Source of the DNA: Diphasiastrum complanatum
Lineage: Eukaryota; Streptophyta; Lycopodiopsida; Lycopodiales; Lycopodiaceae
Length of the DNA stretch: 64,000 nucleotides
NCBI GenBank assembly: GCA_029204225.1
Contig: CM055107.1
Coordinates: 819,942 to 883,941 of the forward strand
Direction: 5' to 3'
Positions 1-10,049 of the stretch are shown here, piece by piece (the stretch's first letter is position 1; each line of letters starts with the position of its first letter). The notes beneath the pieces are model-generated. The model had not been told where the DNA came from. It did not search any database and saw only the letters and a program-made list of their open reading frames with translations. Position numbers and translations under genes: made by a program.

Positions 1-292
1 CATTTCTATCATACACAATCAGTAACTATCATCAGTAGTGTATCATTAACGATCGTCAGTTGTGTATCAGTAACGATCATCAGTTGTGTATCAGCAACGT
101 TCATCAGTAGTGATCATCAATTGTGTATCTATCATTCTATTACAAATCAGTAACGATCAACAAAGCAACGATAAGTAATTCATATGCGACCATCAGCTAT
201 ATATCAGAAATGTGTAACTATAAATATTAAACATTCCATTAAAACTCCCAAAAAATCAATAACGATCAACAAAGCAACGATAAGTAATTCAA
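1..292. repeat. Degenerate short tandem repeat block
   Basis: Variants of a unit close to ATCATCAGTTGTGTATCAG recur at roughly 24-30 bp spacing through the first 130 bases. A second, longer unit (AACGATCAACAAAGCAACGA and its extension to TAAGTAATTCA) occurs at about 151-182 and again at about 260-291. The block begins at the window edge, so its left limit is unknown. No coding frame is seen. Confidence 0.6.
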
Positions 293-544
293 GAAACAAC
301 ATACATTTTACTCTAAATTGATCGAGGGGTAGGTGGCCTGGTCTTGCCTTGAGCTTTTGACGAGTCTCATTGGCCCCATGGTCTGCTCACCCACAGTGCC
401 CATGTGCCACTGCAGCATGTACTGTACCCTCTTTTTTTTACACCCAGTACCCTTTTTTTTTTTTTCCATTTTTTTGTCCTTTTTTGGTAAGTAATAGGCA
501 ACTTTTTTTTATTAAATATATGAAAAAATAAAAAAAATATTAAA

Positions 545-643
545 AATGGTATCGCCCTGGTACCGCGGATCCCAGGGCGGTACCGTACCAACGGTACCAT
601 TGATATGGTACCGACGGTACCATACCAACGATACCAGGGGGTA
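545..643. repeat. GGTACC palindrome cluster (cluster 1)
   Basis: The short word GGTACC or a near variant occurs many times in about 100 bases, in both orientations, so the block can fold on itself in several ways. It follows an A/T-rich stretch (about 430-545) with long T and A runs and is followed directly by (AC)n. It has the same layout as the clusters at 9211, 50745, 53452 and 54177 but uses a different word. Function unknown. Confidence 0.55.
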
Positions 644-647
644 CTAT

Positions 648-648
<1 letters not shown>

Positions 649-714
<66 letters not shown>
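649..714. repeat. (AC)n then (AT)n microsatellite
   Basis: About 23 AC units (649-694) run directly into about 10 AT units (695-714). Open frames across it are only a by-product of the dinucleotide repeat. Confidence 0.95.
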
Positions 715-715
<1 letters not shown>

Positions 716-3700
716 CATAGTCATTGAAAATTATGATGGAAGGATTTGCTAACATTCTTGGAGTTTATTGAGGCATGAATTTTCTAGTCGTCAAAATGTG
801 GACATTTTGTATGTACACATTTTGATTGCTATTAATGTTTCGATAGCCATACCTATGACTCCAAGGTTGAAAAAAAATTACTCCCTTATTTTGTCCAAAA
901 ATAGCCCAAGTTTAAAAATTATTTTGGCATATTAGAAACTCAATCATAAAGTATTTTCCATCCTTGATATGAAGGACAAAATAAGCCCAAGTTTAAGAAT
1001 TATTTTGACATATTATAGTTGTAAATGATTCAAAGTTTACATCATGATTGGACACTTTTTCAAAATTTATAACATTCTTGCAAATTGCAAGACAAAATTG
1101 GCTTTTTGGGGGACCAAAATATTGAAAGTAAAATTCAAAAAAATTGGATAGGTGCTTGTAATTGTTATGTAGATTACATATAAACGATTGAATTTTAATT
1201 CAATTCTTAATCAACATTATTACCTTCAATTACAAGTAAGGCAGTAAGGATATAGGATAATGATTATGGCGTCTACAATGGTGTGAGCCTTCAATACAAA
1301 TGGACAAGAGGATGGATACAAATGTGAACCATTACAATGCTCAAGGGGATCAACATAATCCTTAACAAAATTGGTATATGTGCTGATAGTAGCTAATTTA
1401 CTTGATATGAATTGAAAGAAAGGAATATTCCAATTTCAACAAGTTTTTCAAAACCACAAGTTTACTTGAATATTTTTTTACTTTCAATATTTTGTACATT
1501 GACTTGGAAAATATTAATATTACTATGTTTTTATCTCATACAAGCAAGGCTACGTGGTGTTTTAGTCTAAACAAGAATATTTTTGGACAAGTTAACATGA
1601 TTGAATGCTTGTTAGTTTTAACATTACTATCAAAAACATTTCTCACTCACCACTTTTAGGTGAGATAACTTGTCCAACAAGAGTACGATTTAAATCACAA
1701 AACTCATCTATTGTGACATTTCTTGGAACAAATAGCTCATGAAATGTTTTGCTTGTATTCTCTCTATTGATTCAAATATTGGTTTTTTGAATGCATAACA
1801 TTAGATCATATTGGCTTGTTTCCTAAAACTCTATTTTGAAAATTGTTTATGACAAGATAGACAATTGGTAAAGATCTCAATGTTAGGAAATCATTAGACT
1901 AATCATAGAAATTGTAAGGTTGTTGGAAAATCATGATGCTAATATTTTTCAAGGATGCCTCTAGCAAAGGAGCAAATTAACAAGATATGTGGAATTTAAT
2001 CTTATAAATATACTTATTAACATTTTCTTGTATCTCATGAGCTTTGCCTAATTAAGACACATCTCAATCAAATATGGCATGCAACTTAGGTGATTAATAT
2101 ATGCTCAATGGTTGATGTTAGATTACTCAAGCATTATATTGAGAGAAAGCTAATCAATAAAATTTGAAGGTGTTATTTTGTTGGAGATTTTTTTTTAAAG
2201 CTAGTGCAAAATTTAGTGTGGCTCTCTTAGTTTCTTAAGGTTAGGCATGTACAAAGGGTTAAGTAAAATATGAAAGCCTTTTTCAAGACTTATGTTCTCA
2301 AATCTAGACAAATCTAGGTCAGCAAAGCATGATGCATGGGTTGTGTGGCTTGTTGCATTCATTGGAGATCCCTAGTTAGAGTGCAAACATATTTCCATGA
2401 GTCTAATTGATCATGTTTTGAATCATAATCGTCACCAAAGTCATTGTTGTGATCACATCACCATACATTCCTAGGCTTTTGCAATTGGAAATCAAATCGA
2501 GATCTAACTCATCAAATATAATGACAGAGTGGAGATTATCAATTTATGGAAGATATACTTAGAGCATACATATAAGATGAGCAAGCAAAGTGGATTTTGA
2601 TCATTGTTCACAAAAGGATTTTTCTTCGTGAAAATTGTGTACCATTCCTATTTGACAGTTAGTATATTTGTTGCCATTGATGAAACCTTTAATAGTTTTG
2701 CACAATCACTAGTAGGAGTTAAGAAACTACAAGACAAAAATTTGGTAAGCATAAGATGAAATTGTGAATATTTATTTCAAAGTAACCTTGAACCTTTAAT
2801 TGAGTTTCAAAGTGGATACTCACATTGCACAAGCACTATTGACCTTAGATATCAAATATATTGGGGATTCTCAATTTTGTTTTAACAACTGATAACTATG
2901 ATCCTGAAATTGTGAAGTGTACTTAAGGCCACAAACATAGAAAATAATTAAGTGTACTCTAGGCAAGGATAAGCAACAATTAAGAAACTTTTGGTTTTCA
3001 ATTATATAAAGAAAAATACATTTTAGTTGGATGTGAATGGAGGTTTGTCTAATTTGAACTTGTGGTACACCTCATGTCTACAAACATAGCTCATCTAGCT
3101 CATGTGGCATAAAATCTTCACCTGTTCGAAAACTTTTATTTGGAGAGTAATAACATAAATTTGACACTTGGCTTGTATATAGACATGCAAACCGCTCAAC
3201 CTGTCCCATAGTAAAAGTAAGTCAAGTAACAACTATTAAAACCTTTTATGGTTCCAGTTCTATTAAGATAATAAATTTCCCATCTTGAATAGAAAATAAA
3301 ACAAGTTGGAGAGTTTGAGATCATGCTAGAGTATATAAGCTTAGGTTCAACTTGAATTGTGCACAGATCCTTGAAATGTCAAATCTTGGTAAACTACTAT
3401 AAGCTGGTGCTTGTTCTACATAGATTCATTCAGATTTCTAATTGATGTTATTATACTTTACTATTAGGTGAGTTCATAGCACTTTGAAGCTCATTAATTG
3501 CAATTTTCCATTATCAAAATCTACAAATCAAAATTTGTTTACAAAAGGGAGATACTTGTTGTTTCTGTATTAAAGAGTGTAAATAGGCTGTGTAGATTTT
3601 CACGTACTTTCTTTATTCCCGTTCATAGCACTTTACAGCTCATTGATTGGACCTTCCTACCTCTTTTTCAAGTTTCTTCATATTTTGTCACTACATCTTT

Positions 3701-4235
3701 TTTGAACTTTTTGTCCATACTTGAAATTTGTCTGGATCACTGTGTTTCTTACAATATGATAGTCCTAACACAGTTTACAACCTGTAAGTTTTATTCTTGG
3801 CAACCAAAATACTTTGAATACACTTTTCATAACATTTTGCTAGTTTCTGTTGCTGTTGTCACTTTTGCCTTTCCTTTTTATTTCCTTTTCTGCAGATATT
3901 GTGATCATTTATTATCCTTCAACAGAGTGCTTCTGTTGCACTTAAAAGCTCATTTATTCATATTTTGGAGTCTGTTTCTGCCAATGATCTACCTTTGAAG
4001 CAAATGTCAGCAGTACCTACCTAGAGATTCAGTGGTTTTCACCACTTTCCTAGCTCACTGTTCTACATACTCATTGTGGGAATAGTCTTAATGCCCATTT
4101 TCAACCAGATTTAGAAGCCATTTTTGTTGCGAGGGTGCTAATTAGTGCCCTAATATCAACTCCAATTGGTCCCTTTACATCTTTTATAGCCCACATCCAA
4201 GGCAATGTTTTTGCAGGGGAGTGTTATGAGCATTT
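715..4235. other. AT-rich spacer, no gene identified
   Basis: About 3.5 kb of AT-rich DNA with no transposon domain or RNA gene that I can recognise. A 166-codon open frame at 3498-3998 (+) encodes a hydrophobic, low-complexity product and overlaps an imperfect duplication (TTCATAGCACTTT at about 3473 and again at about 3622), so I do not treat it as a gene. A weak exon-like segment lies at 1651-1763 (-) and is listed separately. Confidence 0.5.
1651..1763 (-). other. Weak candidate exon
   Basis: On the minus strand the segment is open in one frame for about 36 codons, reading ...FHELFVPRNVTIDEFCDLNR..., and ends at a good donor (GTGAGTGAG). The acceptor side (CAATAG or GAGAG) has little pyrimidine tract, so the start is unsure. 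If the acceptor lies at the second AG the phase is 0, which would agree with the candidate exon at 7035-7094. A frame of this length can occur by chance, so the call is weak. Confidence 0.2.
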
Positions 4236-4240
4236 GATAC

Positions 4241-4878
4241 TGTCACATGTACTTGAATCCCTTGCCCAATGTAAATTGTAAATTGTAATTGTTAAATTAT
4301 GGCTAAGTCACCGGCCTGTGGAGACAATTATAAATTGCAATGTAAATATCTATTATAGCAACTAATTCCGAGATGGCCAAGGGGGTACTGGGTCTCATGA
4401 GCGTCTGCTGGACTGACCTCCTAAAATGTAGGAAGGGTTGACCGGTCAACATGACATGTGTCATATACTCACTGGGGCACTTGTCTAGTGCATGAGTGAC
4501 ACTTGTCGACGGTCAATGTACGGGTCAATGAGTGACTTGTCGGACGGTCAATGGACGGGTCAACAGGACATGTGTCATATGCTCATTGGGACACTTGGTC
4601 CAATGCATGAGTGATACGTGTCAGACTGTCCACCTACTAGCTTGCCTATGTGTCGACGTTAGGATGTGTCAGGGTCAAGGGGTGCTTGAGGGGATATAGT
4701 GTGAGCCTTGCCAGCATTCCCTATCGTATTCCTATGCAGCTATGGTTGGGAGGAGACTTGCAGTAGAGCTCTCATGTTTGCTTGTTGAGCTATGTACATT
4801 TGCTTGAGATTAATAAAGTGACGAATTTGCTAGGTGATTCTGTGTATTTACTTAGGGTTTGTGAGCTTGTGTGTAGCA
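4241..4878 (+). repeat. 5' LTR of the deleted gypsy element
   Basis: 638 bp from TGTCACATG to TAGCA, aligned with 5730-6299 over most of its length. It contains an imperfect internal repeat of a unit near GACATGTGTCAT...CTCA...GGACACTTGG...GCATGAGTGA, which has more copies here than in the other LTR. Confidence 0.85.
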
Positions 4879-5729
4879 GTTTGGTATCGAGCAGTTGCTT
4901 TTGAGGCTTGTGTGGGATTTGGCATCATTGGCATCTTCAGATAGGGTTTGGTGCATCCTTGGAGAGCCAAGGCTCTACTGTAGGTGATCAGTTGGCAGAT
5001 TTGGAGCCCATAAGATAGCAGATTGAAGCCCTATGGTGGATTGCTGATCTTTTGGCAGCCTTTGAGAATATTCTTCTACGTGGCTTGATTATTCTCTTCG
5101 CTTTTGTGAAAATCCAGCCCACATAGGATTTATGAATCTGTTTGTAACTTCTTCAATACTCAGTATTTTTCAGATCTGTTAGTTGAATAAGCTTTTTGGG
5201 GTAGGTCGCTAGTAGGGTAGGGCTTTTCGCCTTCCGATTCGGTGATCATCCATTGTTTTTTTGCCAATTGTCAATCTGAAACCCTAGTTTGCTGGTTTTT
5301 AAAGAAGAGTCGTCTATGTGTAGTTAGAACTTGGCTGTAGGAGGTCTATTCTATCCAGTTCTTCTAAGAATTCAGGGTGACCTATCTGTGTAGTGATTTG
5401 AGGTGTTGAGAGCTTGTTTTTGCTTTGTTTCAAGAACTTTTGTTGCTTGATTTTGCATAGTTTTTTTTACACTGCTTTGTTTCTGCGACCTATTCTTCTG
5501 CTATGGCATCCGCAAGCAACATCAGTCAAGATTCACAGAGATTAGATGCAGTATGTTCCAAGGTGGACGCTATCGAAGAGACGGTTGCGGAATCGTTTGC
5601 TCCATGAGTACTTGGTTGCATGGCATGGACGACCTCTCAATGATGCTACTTGGGAGACCGCGCATGGGTTGCATGCATAGTATCCAGACTTCGCCATCGA
5701 GGACGATGTCATCTAAGGAGGGAAGGGAT

Positions 5730-6299
5730 GTCACATGTACTTTGAATCCCTTGCCCAATGTAAATCGTAAATTGTAATTATTAAATTGTAAATGGCTAAG
5801 TTACCAGCCTGTGGAGACAATTGTAAATTGCAATGTAAATATCTGTTATAGCGACTAATTCCGAGATGGCCAAGGGGGTACTAGGTCTCATGAGAGTCTG
5901 CTGGACTGACCTCCTAAAAAGTAGGATCAATGGATGGGTCAACAGGATGCTCATTGGGACACTTGGTCCAATGCATGAGTGACACTTGTCAGACTGTCCA
6001 CCTACTAGCTTGCCTATGTGTCAGGGTACTGCCAAGTGGCATGTGTCGACTGTGCATGGAGTTTGCCATGTGTCGACGTTAGGATGTGTCAGGGTTAAGG
6101 GGTGCTTGAGGGGATATAGTGTGAGCCTTGCCATGCATTCCCTATCGTATTCCTATGCAGCTATGGTTGGGAGGAGACTTGCAGCAGAGCTCTCATGTTT
6201 GCTTGTTGAGCTATGTACATTTGCTTGAGATTAATAAAGTAACGAATTTGTTGGGCAATTCTGTGTATTTACTTAGGGTTTGTGAGCCTGTGTGTAACA
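5730..6299 (+). repeat. 3' LTR of the deleted gypsy element
   Basis: 570 bp from TGTCACATG to TAACA. It shares the 5' LTR sequence but has fewer copies of the ATGTGTCA-type internal unit and an extra GCATGTGTCGAC segment near 6038-6080. The downstream GATAC matches the sequence just before the 5' LTR. Confidence 0.85.
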
Positions 6300-6304
6300 G
6301 ATAC

Positions 6305-8640
6305 GTGTAGGGCCTATAGACCCAAGACCCATTTTACTTGGCAAAGTTGTTATATAGTTATCTACAGGGGGGGGGCACTCGAGGCAAATGTAATGTGATT
6401 GAGTAGACATGCGGTGGTGTATGATATGTGAGGATGCTGATCTCACAGGTTATCGTTGTCTTGGTCACTATATCTAAATCAATGTGAGGTTGATGTTTGA
6501 AGAAGTAAGATGTAATAAAGAATGCATCTAGTCTTTGATGTTGATAGTGTGAAATATTTCACTCAAGTGAAATGTTTCTTGTAGTTTCAAGGTAACACAT
6601 ATGTGATCCTCAAACGATATCAAGAAGCATAACGTAATTGGCTGACCCAACTATTGACTATATTTGATGTTCTTTTAGTATTCTTCATTCGAGGGTCTAA
6701 TTGCTTCATCTTTCATGAATTTTGATGCTAAATCTATTATTAAGCTCATAAAAAAACCATTCATAAAACATGATAGCTTTATTGGTTATATGCATTACCT
6801 GATGCGCGAATCTGGAATTTTGGTAGCCTGTTTTCATAAGTTGACCCCATATCTCATGGAACTACAAGAAAGATGATAGACAAAAATTCGATTCTTAATT
6901 GCTCCAACATGCTTACAAGGATTTTCAATTTTTAGCTACTTACTATATATTCTTTAACAAGCACATTCACACCACACAATCAACAATCCATTAGCATGAA
7001 ATGCCCATTAACTTTTTCAATTATCAAAACTCACCTTGTTATGGTAGTTCCTTTGCATTTGTCTATGCAGCCCACAAACTTTGTCCCTCTGAGCCTATAA
7101 AACCACACGCATCTGTGCTCAAATACAAAATTGTTAACTAGAAACTAAAAGTTTTATCTTTGTCATTTTTCAAGACTTCCCAATTTGAGTGATCGCCATC
7201 ATATTCAATTGGCCAATGAGTTATAGTCCTCAAAAAATATCAAACTATGAAGTAGAATTACAATGACACTCCTTCAGTAAATTAACAAACATTCTTAAAA
7301 AACTGTTGTAACAATGTTTTGCCTTTAAAACACAAGCACTACGATATAAGAGGCATTGGCTCAAAAGGAAAAATTTAAAGAAAGCATAAATCGAAAAGAA
7401 GTTTTCTCTTTGAGCTTAGAAAAATCAATATTCTGGTTTTGTGAAAGTGTTGATGTTTATTCACAAAATGAAGCATGTATGCCTACGTATTCGACATTGG
7501 CTTTAAGTCGTGTAATTCAAAAACATGCTGGCCTATGGAACCTAAATTGTTTTTGATCCAAGTGGCTAACCCACAATCACTTCTAAGTTCTCAATTCCCC
7601 AAAGGGGATTAGATCATAGACAGCGACATGTAAAGCCCTTGCTGCTATCAAATAAGAAGCATCTCATGCTCAAGAACTAAAATTATTGAACAAGGAAATA
7701 AATGGAGCAGGGACGTTCACAATTCTTAAATGAAAAACCTCTTTTGAGGAGTTTAATTAGTATTAGGAAGTATTGCTCAACTTAGAAACTCATATTTTTC
7801 TAGAAGAACTTCTAAGCTAGCATTGCACTAGAATCAATGAAGAGAAATGGCTAAAGCCCTACAAAGATTAGCTAAGCATAGACGAGATCTCCCACGACAA
7901 GCCCAAGCACTACCTGTTAGAATAGAAGGAATACAATGATCCACCTAATGAGTGAATGATAGCCCTATATATATTGCCTGGAGGCCCTAGACGTGAGAGC
8001 AAATTATTGTACGTGGGTTTCCACAGGGACATACCCTTAATATTAATTGGCCCAATACCTAAAGGGTATGCTGATTAGAGCAAGTAGTAATTACAACTAG
8101 GAAAGGATGAGTCCACAAGACCTTTTAAAAAAATCATTAAACCCTAAAAACCAGAAGGTCCCAAGCAATAGTTGTGGTAATAGCCAATCATAACAAATGT
8201 CAAAATAAAACTATAAAAAAATGCCTGCACCAATGGAGATATTGAAGGAGAGGACATAGTTGTCACAACAAGTATTCCAAAAGCAACACACAAAATTCCA
8301 CTAAGCATAGTACATCAAATGTAAAATATGGCTCTCAATGGCGGAATATAAAACTGAAACCCAAATAAATGTATCTCCAATGTATCGACTAAAACCAAGA
8401 TTATGAACTTATGGAAAACAAGAAAAGCAACTACCATAAGCCAATGCAAACAAATCCACGAGAGAATGAAGCTCTCTCAAGACACTTGGCTGATGTAGAT
8501 GCAGGAAGAAATCTAAGAGAGAATGGAACTCTCTCAAGGCACTCTAATGGCCCAAGCATGCCATAGAGAAATGTTGGCATGCAAGACCCTAACAATTGAG
8601 ATATCGAAGGCTAGTCGAATGGCACAACATTGAAAGACGA
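6305..8640. other. AT-rich spacer
   Basis: About 2.3 kb of AT-rich DNA with a G run near 6367-6374. No transposon domain or RNA gene is recognised. The only exon-like segment is 7035-7094 (-). A 66-codon frame at 7356-7556 (+) has no recognisable content. Confidence 0.5.
7035..7094 (-). other. Candidate exon of an unidentified host gene
   Basis: A 60-base segment with a consensus-like donor (AAG|GTGAGT) and an acceptor (TTTTATAG|G) on the minus strand. In phase 0 it reads AQRDKVCGLHRQMQRNYHNK, which would extend the coiled-coil-like end of the candidate exon at 28728-28868 (ENILREVQSLQ) in the same phase. Another frame is also open, so the reading is not proven. If real, the intron before it is about 21.6 kb long and holds the LINE and gypsy elements between. 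Confidence 0.3.
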
Positions 8641-8646
8641 CAACTC

Positions 8647-9131
8647 GGGGGCTACCGCCCCCCTGTTTCAGCTATTCCAAAAGAAGTATACAATTCCTGC
8701 CAATCTAAGGAAGGCTCCTTCTAACTCTTTCTATCATTTTCTAACAGAAAACGGAATTAGTAGATCTGCAAACCATTGGCATCAGAACACCATTCAAAAC
8801 TGATTTAGTTAGTATTAAACTCAAAAAAAATGTGTTTTCGCTCAGGGAGTTGGAAGGCCAAGTCATGAAGAGGCCTCCCCGGACCCCGCCATTGGGGGGC
8901 GTTGCCCCCCAAACCCCCCACCGGACCCCCTATTTCTCGGGGGGCGATAGCCCCCCGAACCCCCTGTTTCAGCTATTCCAAAAGAAGTATACAATTCCTG
9001 CCAATCTAAGGAAGGCTCCTTCTAACTCTTTCTATCATTTTCTAACAGAAAACGGAATTAGTAGATCTGCAAACCATTGGCATCAGAACACCATTCAAAA
9101 CTGATTTAGTTAGTATTAAACTCAAAAAAAA
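8647..9131. repeat. 301-bp-period direct duplication with GC-rich hairpins
   Basis: Bases 8659-8830 are repeated almost exactly at 8960-9131, differing mainly in the length of the closing A run. The part before each copy is a short GC hairpin: GGGGGC/GCCCCC at 8647-8662 and TCGGGGGGC/GCCCCCCGA at 8937-8958. A third hairpin, TTGGGGGGC/GCCCCCCAA, lies at 8892-8912. The high identity points to a recent tandem copy event. No coding content is evident. Confidence 0.8.
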
Positions 9132-9210
9132 AAAAAATTTGGCCATTACTACTTTTTCCACAAAAAAAATAATATAAAATAAAATAAAATAAATAAATAA
9201 ATAAATAAAT

Positions 9211-9270
9211 TTTGCGATCCGGGTCGCGGATCGCTGACGTTCCGGATCGCACGATCCGGAACGTTTTTGC
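9211..9270. repeat. GATCCG palindrome cluster (cluster 2)
   Basis: After an A-rich and (AAAT)n stretch (9121-9210) comes a run of CGATCC/GGATCG words in both orientations, including a perfect 12-bp inverted repeat (CGTTCCGGATCG at 9238-9249, its complement at 9252-9263, 2-base loop). It ends in TTTTTGCAGCGG, a word also found at clusters 3 and 4 in variant form. Function unknown. Confidence 0.65.
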
Positions 9271-10045
9271 AGCGGATAGCATCTTGTCAATGTGCAACAA
9301 TAGAAAATGGACTGGCGACAATTTCACCATCATGCGACATGGAACCATCAATAGGATCTGAAAAGGCATTTGAGCACTGCTTGAACGTAAGCTATAGCGG
9401 ACAGCCCGAAGGACTTGGAGAAAATGAGATAGCAGTAGTAACTTGTGGCCAATCATCAAATCAAGAAAAGACATGTGGACCCTCATGAGGTCTAAGCAAA
9501 TCAACAAAATATCTACAACCAAATGACCAATACGAACTGTTGAAAGTATAGCGGCAACTAAAGCAACTGGCATAAGGGAAGTAGCAACACCAATGGTACC
9601 TAGAGATCAACATATAGTTGTTGCACTGCATGAAGGTAATCATGCCAAACTATGTGAGGTGGCCATGCAAGTCCTAGCAACCAAGCACGCCTCATATCAA
9701 TAGGTTGTAATGGAGTAAAAAATGTACACATGCCCCATGAAACCGGCAAGGACAAATAATGTCTAGCACCATCAAGAGAACAACTCATAAATGCATTCCA
9801 AGTAAGTTGTATACACGAAGAATGCCAAGTTGTAGTGAGATGAACACGTGAACATGCAAGTGTGTAGCAGTGCCAAGCAATCCAGAAGGTCCATGAATGT
9901 GAACCATCCACAAGGCCTGGCTCCACTGCATCCCATAAGATATTTCTAGACCAAGGGTGACATATAGGACCAACAACTGGCTCTACCATATAAAGCATGG
10001 AAACAATCTAGAGAATATGTGATAGTATCATGATAATAAAAAGTA
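9271..10045 (-). other. Unassigned stretch with a 132-codon minus-strand frame
   Basis: The minus-strand frame 9600-9998 encodes a Trp- and His-rich product I do not recognise. Base composition here is more balanced than in the AT-rich spacers, so this may be part of a transposon or an LTR. It lies beside the copia pol remains that begin near 10050, and could be their 3' flank, but I see no copia domain in it. Confidence 0.25.
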
Positions 10046-10049
10046 GCAT

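Larger units (their letters stand above)
4236..6304 (+). mobile_element. Non-autonomous Ty3/gypsy element, internally deleted, with both LTRs
   Basis: A compact LTR element: 5' LTR 4241-4878, 3' LTR 5730-6299, flanked by the 5-bp target duplication GATAC (4236-4240 and 6300-6304). Both LTRs run TG...CA. A primer-binding-like stretch (TTGGTATCGAGCAG) follows the 5' LTR and a purine tract (GGAGGGAAGGGA) precedes the 3' LTR. The 850-bp interior holds only a short gag-like start (about 5503-5605) and the last part of a gypsy polyprotein (about 5605-5716, with the chromodomain-like words VAWHGRP and DATWE). It is therefore a deletion derivative that could move only with help from a full relative. 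The LTRs differ by internal repeat-length changes as well as point changes, suggesting it is older than the element at 16484. The related element at 58440-60950 has a similar LTR and the same C-terminal words. Confidence 0.85.

Noticed and set aside
1-292. Possible CRISPR-like array
   Set aside because: Units are degenerate with no constant repeat and unique spacers, and the setting is a plant nuclear genome.
367-755. Open frames across 367-755 on both strands
   Set aside because: They are products of the (AC)n/(AT)n array and the GGTACC cluster, with no protein meaning.
2380-2560. Minus-strand reading with NLHSVIIFDELDLDLISN, which recalls the Walker B region of NSF-type AAA ATPases
   Set aside because: The similarity covers only about ten residues, no Walker A or following motif is seen, there is no good acceptor, and other frames are equally open.
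3498-3998. 166-codon plus-strand open frame with a hydrophobic product
   Set aside because: Low-complexity, T-rich composition, an imperfect local duplication inside it, and no recognisable family. More likely a chance frame.
9600-9998. 132-codon minus-strand frame as a host gene
   Set aside because: No motif, no splice context, and it lies between transposon remains; kept only as an unassigned stretch.
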